NCBI RefSeq assembly: GCF_020026305.1
Contig: NZ_CP075691.1
Coordinates: forward strand, 6,386,001 to 6,450,000
Origin: Streptomyces sp. 135
GTDB lineage: Bacteria > Actinomycetota > Actinomycetes > Streptomycetales > Streptomycetaceae
DNA length: 64,000 nt
Reading direction: 5' to 3'
Shown: positions 1 to 8,580 of the stretch, one piece after another
How the letters are laid out: each line of letters starts with the position of its first letter
Position numbering within the stretch: position 1 is the first letter of the stretch
The notes under the pieces: generated by a model
Seen by the model: only the letters and a program-made list of their open reading frames with translations
What the model was told of the DNA's origin: nothing
Database searches by the model: none
Program-made: the position numbers and the translations under genes

Positions 1-8
1 GAGATCGC

Positions 9-839
9 ATGCGTCGTCCCTTCGCCCGATCGTGGACGGGGGTGCTGGCCACAGCGGCCGCTGCCGCCGCCCTGCCGCTGGCCTCCCCGTCGCCCGCGGC
101 GGCCGACAGCGTGGTCATCGGGGGCAGTCCGGTGCGGATTTCGGAGAGCCCATGGGTGGTGGCGCTCTCCAGCCGTGACCGGTTCGGGGGTACCCGCTCA
201 GGGCAGTTCTGCGGCGCCGTCGTGGTCGGGCGTACGACCGTCCTGACGGCGGCCCACTGCTTGAGCGAGGGCGTGCTCGGCGTACCGCTGAACAGAGTGT
301 CGGACCTGAGGGTCATCGCCGGTCGCGGAGATCTGAGCACGTCGGAGGGGGAAGAGATCCCGGTCCGTGAGGCCCGGGTCAATCCGGAGTACGACGGCGA
401 CACGAACTCGGGCGACTTCGCGGCGCTGACCCTGGCCGAGCCGCTCCCCGAGAGCTACGTGATCGGCATGGCGGGGCCGGGCGATCCCGCGTACACGGCG
501 GGGACCCAGGCAGCCGTATACGGCTGGGGGGACACCACGGGATCGGGCAGTTACGCCCGCACGCTCCACGCGGCGCGGGTGCAGGTACTGCCCGACACGG
601 TGTGTGAGGAGGCGTACCCGGGCAGTGCCGACGGGAAGTACTCGGCGACGACCATGCTGTGCGCCGGTGAGATGGATGGCCGTCGAGACGCCTGTCAGGG
701 CGACAGCGGCGGGCCGCTGGTCGCCGAGGGGCGGCTGATCGGCCTGGTGTCCTGGGGGAGCGGCTGCGGGCGTCCTGGCCGGCCAGGGGTCTATACGCGG
801 ATCTCGGACGTGGTGAGGATGATGGGGGGCCGCGCCTGA
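9..839 (+). CDS. Secreted trypsin-like serine protease (S1 family)
   Basis: This is a 276-residue chymotrypsin-fold protease that would be exported and cleave after basic residues. The first ~32 residues form a signal peptide (arginines, then an alanine-rich core ending near AAA-DS). The mature chain would start close to VIGG, which resembles a zymogen activation site. The catalytic triad is visible as His83 in TAAHC, Asp136 in SGDFAAL and Ser233 in GDSGGP. Asp227, six residues before the serine, sits where trypsin has its specificity aspartate, so Lys/Arg cleavage is inferred. The length is normal for a streptomycete trypsin. The ribosome-binding site lies at the window edge and cannot be judged. 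The gene ends before a strong hairpin that also serves the convergent gene at 1036. Confidence 0.93.
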   Translation: MRRPFARSWTGVLATAAAAAALPLASPSPAAADSVVIGGSPVRISESPWVVALSSRDRFGGTRSGQFCGAVVVGRTTVLTAAHCLSEGVLGVPLNRVSDLRVIAGRGDLSTSEGEEIPVREARVNPEYDGDTNSGDFAALTLAEPLPESYVIGMAGPGDPAYTAGTQAAVYGWGDTTGSGSYARTLHAARVQVLPDTVCEEAYPGSADGKYSATTMLCAGEMDGRRDACQGDSGGPLVAEGRLIGLVSWGSGCGRPGRPGVYTRISDVVRMMGGRA

Positions 840-949
840 GGTGAGTGCTCATACGGGGTCGGCGGAGCCGTGGGCCCCCGGTGGGCGGCCGGCGGAGTCC
901 GTCGGCCCCCGGAGGGCGCGGAAGGGGCCAGGAGGCCCTGTGACGAGAG

Positions 950-989
950 CGGGCGGCCGCCCCTGCCTGTTGGCAGGGGCGGCCGCCCG
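950..989. terminator. Bidirectional hairpin terminator
   Basis: A perfect 18-bp stem (950-967 with 972-989) closes on a 4-base TGTT loop between two convergent genes. There is no long U-tract, as is usual in Streptomyces. Confidence 0.8.
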
Positions 990-1035
990 TCACCGGCCTG
1001 GTGCGCCGGGGCTGGCTCGTCGTGGGTGCGAGGTG

Positions 1036-1266
1036 TCAGCGTTCCTCTTCGGTGGTGCTCTCCGGAACGGCGGTCAAGCGCTCCGTCTCGTCCTGTATCT
1101 CAGCGGCGATCTTCTTGAGTTCCGGCTCGAACTTGCGGCCATGGTGGGCGCAGAAGAGCAGTTCGCCGCCGCTCAGCAGGACGACACGCAGGTATGCCTG
1201 GGCGCCGCAGCGGTCGCAGCGATCAGCGGCCGTCAGGGGGCTCGCGGGGGTCAGAACAGTAGTCAC
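1036..1266 (-). CDS. Small zinc-ribbon protein (DUF7455-type)
   Basis: A 76-residue cytoplasmic protein of the small actinobacterial family usually called DUF7455; its function is unknown. A CDRC pair near residues 17-20 and a later CAHHGRKFE stretch give a CxxC...CxxH pattern, so one bound zinc is inferred. The C-terminal third is charged and probably helical. The GTG start at 1266 follows an AGAGG ribosome-binding site. It points away from parE, with a 441-bp intergenic region between them. In my memory of Streptomyces genomes this gene sits beside the principal sigma factor hrdB and parE, suggesting a housekeeping role. Confidence 0.8.
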   Translation of the reverse strand: MTTVLTPASPLTAADRCDRCGAQAYLRVVLLSGGELLFCAHHGRKFEPELKKIAAEIQDETERLTAVPESTTEEER

Positions 1267-1707
1267 GTCGCCTCTTCTCTAGCTCGACGAGCTGTCGTAC
1301 CAGGGTCAACATCCAACCAGGCCGAAAACGTTCCCGCTCGCGGCTTTTCCTCGAAGTTTCTTTTTGAGGAGGTTGTCCGTTGCCGGTTGGCGGCGAATGT
1401 GCCGTATTGCGTCTCTTACGTGTCTTACGGTTTCGCGCTGTCTGTCAGGTGGGTGTCCTCCCGGCTGGGTTGCCGGTTGTTCATGAGGACGTGCCCGGAG
1501 CCTAAATGGTTCATGCCTCGAAGGGAACGTGACGTGCGCTTCACTCCATCGAGGGATCGAACATGTATGCGAGGCTGAGTTAGTGTGCGGGGGGACGAGG
1601 GTGGCGTTACAACGGCTCTACCAGGCCTCGGTACCCTCTGACGGGCAACCGAAGCCGCGTCCTTACCCCAAAGGACTCCCCTTGAAATTCAGCGAGGAGC
1701 GAACCGC
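1267..1707. other. 441-bp divergent intergenic region
   Basis: It lies between the divergent zinc-ribbon gene and parE. No convincing protein frame is present. It should hold both promoters. The only parE candidate I can see is listed separately, and the DUF7455 promoter is not obvious. Confidence 0.6.
1557..1586 (+). promoter_or_regulatory. Possible parE promoter
   Basis: TAGTGT at 1581-1586 resembles the streptomycete -10 element, with TCGAAC at 1557-1562 as a weak -35 about 18 bp upstream. This is pattern matching only. Confidence 0.3.
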
Positions 1708-3831
1708 GTGACCGCCGAGACGTCCGTGCCGTCCACAGCGTTGCTGACCGGAGCAGACCGGGACGGTTCCAACTACACCGCGCGGCACCTGCTCGTCCTG
1801 GAGGGGCTCGAGGCCGTCCGCAAGCGTCCGGGCATGTACATCGGGTCGACGGACAGCCGCGGCCTGATGCACTGCCTCTGGGAGATCATCGACAACTCCG
1901 TCGACGAGGCCCTGGGCGGCTACTGCGACCACATCGAAGTCATCCTCCACGACGACGCCTCCGTGGAGGTCCGGGACAACGGCCGGGGCATCCCCGTCGA
2001 TGTCGAGCCCAAGACCGGCCTCTCCGGAGTCGAGGTCGTCATGACCAAGCTCCACGCGGGCGGCAAGTTCGGCGGTGGCTCCTACGCCGCCTCCGGCGGT
2101 CTGCACGGCGTGGGCGCCTCCGTGGTGAACGCGCTCTCCGCGCGTCTCGACGTCGAGGTGGACCGAGCCGGGCACACGCACGCCATCAGCTTCCGGCGCG
2201 GCGTCCCCGGTGCCTTCGCCAAGATGGGGCCCGACGCGCCCTTCGACCCGTCGGCGAAGCTCAGCAAGGTCAAGAAGATCCCCAAGACGCGCACCGGCAC
2301 GCGCGTGCGTTACTGGGCGGATCGCCAGATCTTCCTCAAGGACGCCAAGCTCTCCCTGGAGAACCTGCACCAGCGCGCCCGTCAGACCGCCTTCCTGGTG
2401 CCGGGCCTGACCATCGTCGTACGCGACGAGTTCGGCCTAGGCGAGGGCGGCACGAAGGGCGAGGAATCCTTCCGCTTCGATGGCGGCATCAGCGAGTTCT
2501 GCGAGTACCTGGCCCAGGACAAGGCCGTCTGCGACGTCCTCCGCTTCTCCGGGCAGGGCACCTTCAAGGAGACGGTGCCGGTCCTCGACGACCACGGCCA
2601 GATGACCCCCACCGAGGTCACCCGTGAGCTCGGCGTCGACGTGGCGCTGCGATGGGGCACCGGGTACGACACGACCGTCCGGTCCTTCGTCAACATCATC
2701 GCCACCCCCAAGGGCGGCACCCATGTGACGGGCTTCGAGCGCTCCCTCACCAAGACGATGAACGAGGCGATGCGCGCCCAGAAGGTGCTGCGCGTCGCCG
2801 AGGACGACATCGTCAAGGATGACGCCCTCGAAGGCCTCACCGCCGTCGTCACGGTCCGTCTCGCCGAACCGCAGTTCGAGGGGCAGACCAAGGAGGTACT
2901 GGGCACCTCCGCGGCCAACCGCATTGTCGCCAACGTCATCGCCAAGGAACTCAAGGCGTTCCTGACGTCCACCAAGCGGGACGCGAAGGCGCAGGCCCGT
3001 GCCGTCATGGACAAGGCCGTCGCCGCGGCCCGTACACGCATCGCGGCCCGCCAGCACAAGGACGCCCAGCGCCGGAAGACCGCGCTGGAGTCCTCGTCGC
3101 TGCCCGCCAAGCTCGCGGACTGCCGCAGCGACGACGTGGAGCGCAGCGAGCTCTTCATCGTCGAGGGTGACTCCGCGCTCGGCACCGCCAAACTCGCGCG
3201 GAACTCCGAGTTCCAGGCGCTGCTGCCGATCCGCGGCAAGATCCTCAACGTTCAGAAGGCATCCGTGACGGACATGCTGAAGAACGCCGAGTGCGGTGCG
3301 ATCATCCAGGTCATAGGAGCCGGGTCCGGCCGGACCTTCGACATCGACGCGGCGCGCTACGGGAAGATCATTCTGCTCGTCGACGCCGATGTCGACGGCG
3401 CGCACATCCGGATCCTGCTGCTGACGCTGTTCCAGCGGTACATGCGGCCCATGGTCGAGGCGGGGCGGGTCTTCGCGGCGGTGCCGCCGCTGCACCGCAT
3501 CGAGCTCAGCCAGCCCAAGAAGGGCCAGGACAAGTACATCTACACGTACTCGGACCGTGAGCTGCGCGAGACGCTGCTCGAGATGCAGCGCAAGAACGTG
3601 CGCTACAAGGACTCGATCCAGCGTTACAAGGGCCTCGGCGAGATGGACGCCGACCAGCTGGCCGAGACCACGATGGACCCGCGCTTCCGGACCCTGCGGC
3701 GGATCAACATCTCCGACCTGGACTCGGCGGAGCAGGTCTTCGATCTGCTGATGGGCAACGACGTCGCACCGCGCAAGGAGTTCATCACGAGCTCCGCCGC
3801 GACGCTGGACCGCTCACGCATCGACGCCTAA
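1708..3831 (+). CDS. parE: DNA topoisomerase IV subunit B (ParE)
   Basis: A 707-residue type IIA topoisomerase ATPase subunit. With ParC (encoded at 18999-21452) it would decatenate and relax daughter chromosomes. The N-terminal GHKL ATPase shows EIIDNSVDEAL, DNGRGIP and GGLHGVGASVVNALS. The TOPRIM domain has EGDSALGTAK near residue 486 and DADVDGAHI near 558-566, carrying the acidic metal ligands. The C-terminus has the conserved IQRYKGLGEMDADQL motif. The GTG start at 1708 follows AGGAG at 1695-1699. I call ParE rather than GyrB because of the length, the absence of neighbouring recF/gyrA, and the linked parC; the S. coelicolor parE is in the same context. A hairpin follows. Confidence 0.93.
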   Translation: MTAETSVPSTALLTGADRDGSNYTARHLLVLEGLEAVRKRPGMYIGSTDSRGLMHCLWEIIDNSVDEALGGYCDHIEVILHDDASVEVRDNGRGIPVDVEPKTGLSGVEVVMTKLHAGGKFGGGSYAASGGLHGVGASVVNALSARLDVEVDRAGHTHAISFRRGVPGAFAKMGPDAPFDPSAKLSKVKKIPKTRTGTRVRYWADRQIFLKDAKLSLENLHQRARQTAFLVPGLTIVVRDEFGLGEGGTKGEESFRFDGGISEFCEYLAQDKAVCDVLRFSGQGTFKETVPVLDDHGQMTPTEVTRELGVDVALRWGTGYDTTVRSFVNIIATPKGGTHVTGFERSLTKTMNEAMRAQKVLRVAEDDIVKDDALEGLTAVVTVRLAEPQFEGQTKEVLGTSAANRIVANVIAKELKAFLTSTKRDAKAQARAVMDKAVAAARTRIAARQHKDAQRRKTALESSSLPAKLADCRSDDVERSELFIVEGDSALGTAKLARNSEFQALLPIRGKILNVQKASVTDMLKNAECGAIIQVIGAGSGRTFDIDAARYGKIILLVDADVDGAHIRILLLTLFQRYMRPMVEAGRVFAAVPPLHRIELSQPKKGQDKYIYTYSDRELRETLLEMQRKNVRYKDSIQRYKGLGEMDADQLAETTMDPRFRTLRRINISDLDSAEQVFDLLMGNDVAPRKEFITSSAATLDRSRIDA

Positions 3832-3856
3832 CAGAGGCGGTCAGCCGGATCTGATG

Positions 3857-3882
3857 GCGCTTCACCTGATGGGGTGAAGCGC
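3857..3882 (+). terminator. Hairpin after parE
   Basis: A perfect 10-bp stem (3857-3866 with 3873-3882) and a 6-base loop lie 26 bp after the parE stop. Confidence 0.6.
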
Positions 3883-3964
3883 GCCGGGAGAAGTGTCAGG
3901 GATCTTCCCGGTCTGCCCATCCTTGGGCACGCGGCCAAATGGGGCCGCGGACAAGGAGAGTTCG

Positions 3965-4531
3965 GTGAAGATGCACGACGGGCCCGATGTCGGCACGGGC
4001 CGGACCGACTGGGTGCCGGCCGGTGATCCGCGAGATCCCTGGCATGACGCGTTCGCCTCCGGCTGGGGAGAGCTGGACGGTACGGGCGTGCCGGCTTCCG
4101 TGGCAGCACCCCGGGCCGCCGGGCAGCAGCGGAGCGCGAGTGCGGCGGACATCTACCTGGAGGTGCAGCGCAGCGAGGCCTTCCAGGAGGTGCGCCGCCG
4201 GTACCGGAGGTTCGTCTTCCCCGCCGTCGCCGTCTTCTTCGCCTGGTACGTGGCGTACGTCGTGACCGCGACGGCGGCGCCGGGCCTGATGGCGCGCCCC
4301 GTCGCGGGAGCGGTGAATGTGGGGCTGCTGGCGGGGCTCGGACAGTTCCTCACGACGTTCCTGCTGACCTGGGCGTATGCCCGGCACGCGCGACTGCGCA
4401 GGGACCGGCCCGCCCTCGATCTGCGGTGGACGGTGTTCGAGCAGAAGCAGAAGCAGAAGCGGAAGCGGGTCGAGGAACAGGAGCGGCGGCGGGTGCCGAG
4501 CGGGTCGCGCGAGCAGGAGGTGGAGCGGTGA
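3965..4531 (+). CDS. DUF485 membrane protein, partner of acetate symporter
   Basis: A 188-residue inner-membrane protein of the DUF485 family (YjcH-like), usually encoded directly before ActP-type cation/acetate symporters. A hydrophilic N-terminus of about 90 residues leads into a conserved RRRYRRFVFPAVAVFFAWYV stretch and two transmembrane helices. The C-terminal tail is a Lys/Gln/Glu/Arg-rich run that looks like a charged helix. Start choice: GTG at 3965 has AAGGAG 5-6 bp upstream, better placed than for ATG 3971. The last codons overlap the symporter start by four bases (GTGA), so translation is probably coupled. The role in acetate transport is inferred from context. Confidence 0.85.
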   Translation: MKMHDGPDVGTGRTDWVPAGDPRDPWHDAFASGWGELDGTGVPASVAAPRAAGQQRSASAADIYLEVQRSEAFQEVRRRYRRFVFPAVAVFFAWYVAYVVTATAAPGLMARPVAGAVNVGLLAGLGQFLTTFLLTWAYARHARLRRDRPALDLRWTVFEQKQKQKRKRVEEQERRRVPSGSREQEVER

Positions 4532-6120
4532 CCGGAGACCACCAGACGCTCGCGCTCGTCCTGTTCGGTGTCTTCGTGGCCGTGACGCTCGCGATCACGA
4601 CGTGGGTGAGTCGCCACAGGCATGGTTCGGCCGAGGAGTTCTACGTGGGCGGACGGCTGTTCTCACCGATGGAGAACGGTTTCGCCGTCGCCGGTGACTA
4701 CATGTCGGCCGCCTCTTTCCTCGGCATCTCCGGACTCATCGCGCTCTTCGGGTACGACGGACTGCTCTACTCGGTGGGCTTCCTCGTCGCGTGGCTCGTC
4801 GTGCTGTTCCTGGTGGCCGAACTGGTGCGCAACTGCGGCCGGTTCACGCTCGCCGATGTCGTGGCCGCGCGGATGAGGGAGCGGCCGGTGCGCATCGCGG
4901 CGGGAACTTCCTCCGTGACCGTGTCCGTTCTCTATCTGGTGGCGCAGATGGTGGGGGCCGGCTCGCTGGTCGCGCTGCTGCTCGGTGGGACGAGCGGGGC
5001 GGCGCAGACCTGGACGGTGGTCGGCGTCGGCGCGCTCATGGTGATCTATGTGTCGTGGGGAGGGATGCGGGCCACCACCTGGATCCAGATCGTGAAAGCG
5101 GTCCTGCTGATGTGCGGCGCGATGGCGCTGACCGTGCTCGTCCTGGTGCGCTTCCACGGCGACTTCGACCAACTGCTGCGCACCGCGGCCGACCGCAGCG
5201 GCCACGGCGAGCGGTTCCTGGCGCCGGGGCTGAAGTACGGGGGCGACTGGACCGCCAGGCTCGACTTCATCAGCCTGGGACTGGCACTCGTGCTCGGCAC
5301 CGCGGGGCTGCCGCACATCCTGTCCCGTTTCTACACCGTGCCGACCGCGCGGGCCGCGCGCCGCTCGGTCGTCTGGTCCATCGGGCTCATCGGCAGCTTC
5401 TACCTGATGACGATCGTGCTGGGCTTCGGCGCGGCCGCGATCGTGGGCTCGGAGGCAGTGCGGGGCTCGAACGCGGCGGGTAACACGGCGGTTCCGCTGC
5501 TGGCCCTCGACTTGGGCGGCGGCGCGGATTCCACTGGCGGAACGGTTCTGTTCGCGATCGTCGCGGCCGTCGCCTTCGCCACGATCCTTGCCGTGGTCGC
5601 CGGGATCACGCTTGCCTCTTCGGCGTCGGTGGCGCACGACTTGTACGCCTCCCTGCGGCGGCGGGGCGCGAAGCCGCGCAGTGAGGTGGCGGTGGCGCGT
5701 GTCGCCGCCGCAGGGATCGGTGTGGTGGCGATCGGGCTCGGGTTGCTGGCCCGCGACCTCAACGTGGCGTTCCTGGTGGGCCTCGCCTTCGCGGTCGCCG
5801 CGTCCGCCAATCTGCCGGTGCTGCTGTACTCGCTGTTCTGGCGGAACTTCACCACGCGGGGCGCGGTGTGGTCGGTGTACGGGGGGTTGCTGCCCGTGCT
5901 CGTACTGGTGCTGTTCTCGCCGGTGGTGTCCGGAGCGCCCAACTCCCTCTTCCCGGGCGTGGACTTCCAGTACTTCCCGCTGGAGAACCCGGGGCTCGTC
6001 TCCATCCCGCTGGGCTTCCTCGCGGGCTGGCTGGGCACGGTGACCTCCCGCGAACCGGCGGACGAGGCCAAGCACGCGGAGACCGAGGTGCGGTCTCTGA
6101 CGGGCGCCGGAGCGGCGTAA
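4528..6120 (+). CDS. Sodium/solute symporter, cation/acetate symporter type
   Basis: A 530-residue SSS-family transporter with about 13 predicted membrane helices, most like ActP acetate permeases. Family hallmarks near the N-terminus include EEFYVGGR, the GDYMSAASFLGISG segment and FTLADVVAARM. Later the hydrophobic segment IVAAVAFATILAVVAGITLASSA carries the conserved AFATILAVVAG signature. It would import acetate or another short carboxylate with Na+ or H+. The GTG start at 4528 overlaps the DUF485 stop. The DcuS/DcuR-like system at 7881-10221 is a plausible regulator, but this is only inferred from proximity. The exact substrate cannot be read from the sequence. Confidence 0.88.
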   Translation: MTGDHQTLALVLFGVFVAVTLAITTWVSRHRHGSAEEFYVGGRLFSPMENGFAVAGDYMSAASFLGISGLIALFGYDGLLYSVGFLVAWLVVLFLVAELVRNCGRFTLADVVAARMRERPVRIAAGTSSVTVSVLYLVAQMVGAGSLVALLLGGTSGAAQTWTVVGVGALMVIYVSWGGMRATTWIQIVKAVLLMCGAMALTVLVLVRFHGDFDQLLRTAADRSGHGERFLAPGLKYGGDWTARLDFISLGLALVLGTAGLPHILSRFYTVPTARAARRSVVWSIGLIGSFYLMTIVLGFGAAAIVGSEAVRGSNAAGNTAVPLLALDLGGGADSTGGTVLFAIVAAVAFATILAVVAGITLASSASVAHDLYASLRRRGAKPRSEVAVARVAAAGIGVVAIGLGLLARDLNVAFLVGLAFAVAASANLPVLLYSLFWRNFTTRGAVWSVYGGLLPVLVLVLFSPVVSGAPNSLFPGVDFQYFPLENPGLVSIPLGFLAGWLGTVTSREPADEAKHAETEVRSLTGAGAA

Positions 6121-6157
6121 CCATTCCTCCCGGCCGCGCCCGCCGCGGCGCGAGCCG

Positions 6158-7369
6158 TCAGCCGCCCGGACGGGCGTTCAGCCGGGCGTTGAGACGGGCG
6201 GCCTGGCGCGTCAGGTGATCGCGTTCGGCGAGGTTGGGTGCCGCGTGAGCGGCCTCCGCGTACAGCCGTGCGGCGGTCGCCACGTCGCCATCGCGTTCGT
6301 GGAGGTACGCGGCCACCGCGGCGTGGCGGGGCAGTGAGTCGTCCACGGCCGCGAGCGCCGCCAGTCCGGCGCGTGGTCCATCGGCCTCGCCGACGGCCAC
6401 GGCGCGGTTGAGCCGAACGACCGGGTTGTCGGTCAGGCGGACGAGTTCGTCGTACCACTCGACGATCTGCGCCCAGTCGGTCTCCTCGGCGGTGGGCGCG
6501 TCGGCGTGGAGCGCCGCGATGGCGGCCTGGGCCTGGAACTCGCCCAGCCGGTCGCGGGCCAGGGCCGCCTGGAGGATCTCGACGCCCTCGGCGATCGAAT
6601 CGGTGTCCCACCGGCCGCGGTCCTGCTCGGCGAGCGGCACCAGGCTGCCGTCGGGAGTGGTGCGGGTGGCGCGCCGGGCGTGGTGGAGCAGCATGAGGGC
6701 GAGCAGCCCGGACACCTCGGGGTGGTCGATGGCGGCCGCGAGCTGCCGGGTGAGCCGGATGGCCTCGGCGGCGAGGTCGACCTCTCCGGAGTAGCCCTCG
6801 TTGAAGACCAGGTAGAGGACGCGCAGGACGGTGGCGACATCACCGGGCTGGTCGAACCGAACGCCGGAGACGGTGCGCTTGGCCCGGCTGATGCGCTGGG
6901 CCATGGTCGCCTCGGGCACGAGGTAGGCCCGGGCGATCTGGCGGGTGGTGAGCCCGCCGACGGCCCGCAGGGTGAGCGCGACCGCGGACGACGGCGTCAG
7001 CGACGGGTGGGCGCAGAGGAAGTAGAGCTGGAGCGTGTCGTCCACCGCGGGCGAGGGCCCGGGAGCGGGCTCCTCGTCGACGAGCTCCTCGCGCCGGCGG
7101 CGGGCGGCGTCCGCCCGGGCCGCGTCGAGGAACTTGCGCCAGGCCACGGTGACCAGCCAGCCCTTCGGGTCCCGCACGGGGCTCCCCCCGCTCGAAGAGC
7201 TGGGGGAGGGGTCGGCGGGCCAGACGCGGACCGCCTCGACCAGCGCCTCCTGCACGGCGTCCTCGGCCGCCGCGAAGTCGGCTCCGCGGCGGACGAGGAT
7301 GCCGAGCACGCTCGGCGTGAGGCTCCGGAGCAGGGCCTCGTTCATCTCGGAGGACACGTGAGAGGTCAC
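6158..7369 (-). CDS. ECF42-type RNA polymerase sigma factor with C-terminal extension
   Basis: A 403-residue sigma-70-like factor. Region 2 (about residues 10-80: DFAAAEDAVQEALVEAVRVWP) and region 4 (about 115-175: LTLRAVGGLTTRQIARAYLVPEATMAQRISRAK) are followed by about 220 helical residues resembling TPR repeats, with the family motif LYLVFNEGYSG. This layout, plus a co-transcribed DGPF/YCII gene, fits the ECF42 group, which uses a C-terminal TPR-like domain instead of a classical anti-sigma factor. The GTG start at 7369 overlaps the upstream DGPF stop by four bases (GTGA). The inducing signal is not known to me. It likely drives the promoter at 7825-7851. Confidence 0.88.
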   Translation of the reverse strand: MTSHVSSEMNEALLRSLTPSVLGILVRRGADFAAAEDAVQEALVEAVRVWPADPSPSSSSGGSPVRDPKGWLVTVAWRKFLDAARADAARRRREELVDEEPAPGPSPAVDDTLQLYFLCAHPSLTPSSAVALTLRAVGGLTTRQIARAYLVPEATMAQRISRAKRTVSGVRFDQPGDVATVLRVLYLVFNEGYSGEVDLAAEAIRLTRQLAAAIDHPEVSGLLALMLLHHARRATRTTPDGSLVPLAEQDRGRWDTDSIAEGVEILQAALARDRLGEFQAQAAIAALHADAPTAEETDWAQIVEWYDELVRLTDNPVVRLNRAVAVGEADGPRAGLAALAAVDDSLPRHAAVAAYLHERDGDVATAARLYAEAAHAAPNLAERDHLTRQAARLNARLNARPGG

Positions 7370-7773
7370 TCCGTGATGGTGGGCGGCGCGGACAGGAACG
7401 GCCGCACCTCGAGCCACTCGTGGATCGGCTTCCCACCCGCCCCGGGGGCTGCCGACAGTTCCCCGGCCAGCTCGACGGCGCGGTCGTAGCTGTCGACGTC
7501 GATCACCATCCAGCCGGCGATGAGGTCCTTGGTCTCGGCGAACGGTCCGTCGGTGACCGGCGGCCGGCCCTCGCCGTCGTACCGGACGAAGGTGCCCTCG
7601 GGCGCGAGCGCCTGGCCGTCGACGAACTCGCCGGTCTCCTCGAGCCGGTCCGCGAAGTCGCGCATGTACTGCACGTGCGCCGCGATCTCCTCCGGCGTCC
7701 ACTGGTCCATGGGTACGTCGTTGACCGCGGCGGGGGCGCCTCGGTAGTGCTTGAGCAGCAGGTACTTGGCCAT
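7366..7773 (-). CDS. DGPF (YCII-related) protein, ECF42 partner
   Basis: A 135-residue cytoplasmic protein of the YCII/DGPF family (dimeric alpha-beta barrel fold). The signature VTDGPFAETKDLIAGW is present, as is the typical N-terminus MAKYLLLKHYRG. The ATG start at 7773 follows GGAG; the longer in-frame extension has no family character. It is first in the operon with the ECF42 sigma factor and preceded by a promoter matching the ECF42 consensus. DGPF proteins are the usual ECF42 targets; their biochemical activity is unproven. Confidence 0.88.
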   Translation of the reverse strand: MAKYLLLKHYRGAPAAVNDVPMDQWTPEEIAAHVQYMRDFADRLEETGEFVDGQALAPEGTFVRYDGEGRPPVTDGPFAETKDLIAGWMVIDVDSYDRAVELAGELSAAPGAGGKPIHEWLEVRPFLSAPPTITE

Positions 7774-7824
7774 CGTGGTCTCCTTGCGGCTGGTGCGACC
7801 CATTCTGGTCGCGTTCATGGCGGG

Positions 7825-7851
7825 GACGGAGCCGGTGACGGGTTCTCGACA
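7825..7851 (-). promoter_or_regulatory. ECF42-type promoter of the DGPF-sigma operon
   Basis: On the minus strand TGTCGA (7851-7846) is followed after 17 bases by CGTC (7828-7825). This matches the reported ECF42 promoter pattern (TGTCGA at -35, CG[A/T]C at -10) and lies about 52 bp upstream of the DGPF start. Autoregulation of the operon is inferred. Confidence 0.75.
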
Positions 7852-7880
7852 TGCCCAGCCGAAGTTTCTTTCGCGCGCCG

Positions 7881-8558
7881 CTAGACGCTGGCCGCCCACT
7901 CATAGCGATGTTCCGGGCGCCCCGTGTCGCCGTACTTGAGGCTCAGGCGGACGCGGCCCGTGCGTTCCAGGAGCTTCAGGTAGCGCTGGGCCGTCTGGCG
8001 GCTCAGGCGGGTGCGGTCGGCCAGTTCCTGGGCGGAGAGGGGGCCGTCCGCGGCCATCAGGGCTCGGCGTACCAGTTCCGCCGTGGTGGGGGAGTGGCCC
8101 TTCGGCAGTTCGGGGGCCGGGGTCGACGAGAGGGCGCCGAAGATCCGGTCGACCTCGGCCTGCTCGGCCTCGCCGCCACCGTCCAGCGTGCGGCGCAGCG
8201 TCGCGTACGCGTCGAGTTTGGCGCGCAGACCCGCATAGGAGAAGGGCTTGACCAGGTACTGGAGTGCGCCGTGCCGCATCGCCGCCTGCACCGTGGCGAC
8301 GTCGCGCGCCGCCGTCACCATGATCACGTCGGTCTGGTGTCCGCGCCCACGCAACGCACGTACGACCGACAGACCCGTCTCGTCCGGCAGGTAGTGGTCC
8401 AGCAGCACCAGGTCGACGGGGGTCTCCTCGACGAGGCGCAGCGCCTCGGCGGCGCTGTGTGCCTTCGCCGCCACGTGGAAGCCGGGGATCTTCGCCACAT
8501 AGGCGGCGTTGACGTCCGCGACCCGGACGTCGTCGTCGACGACAAGGACCTCGATCAA
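7881..8558 (-). CDS. Response regulator, DcuR/CitB family
   Basis: A 225-residue response regulator. The receiver domain (about 1-120) has the acidic pocket VVDDD at residues 6-10, phosphoacceptor Asp54 in LVLLDHYLP, Thr in VTAARD and Lys in LVKPF. The C-terminal part (about 150-215) is a winged helix (LSAQELADRTRLSRQTAQRYLKLLERTGRV), as in CitB/DcuR/DctR regulators of carboxylate use. The start is a TTG at 8558 preceded by GGAGG with 7-bp spacing; an overlapping ATG at 8584 opens a different frame that stops after nine codons. It lies 22 bp after the sensor kinase, in one operon. Confidence 0.88.
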   Translation of the reverse strand: MIEVLVVDDDVRVADVNAAYVAKIPGFHVAAKAHSAAEALRLVEETPVDLVLLDHYLPDETGLSVVRALRGRGHQTDVIMVTAARDVATVQAAMRHGALQYLVKPFSYAGLRAKLDAYATLRRTLDGGGEAEQAEVDRIFGALSSTPAPELPKGHSPTTAELVRRALMAADGPLSAQELADRTRLSRQTAQRYLKLLERTGRVRLSLKYGDTGRPEHRYEWAASV

Positions 8559-8580
8559 CGCGTCGCCTCCGTGCCTTCGG

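Noticed and set aside
1708..3831. Gyrase subunit B instead of ParE
   Set aside because: No gyrA/recF/dnaN neighbours, linked parC in the same region, and length typical of ParE; ParE is the better call.
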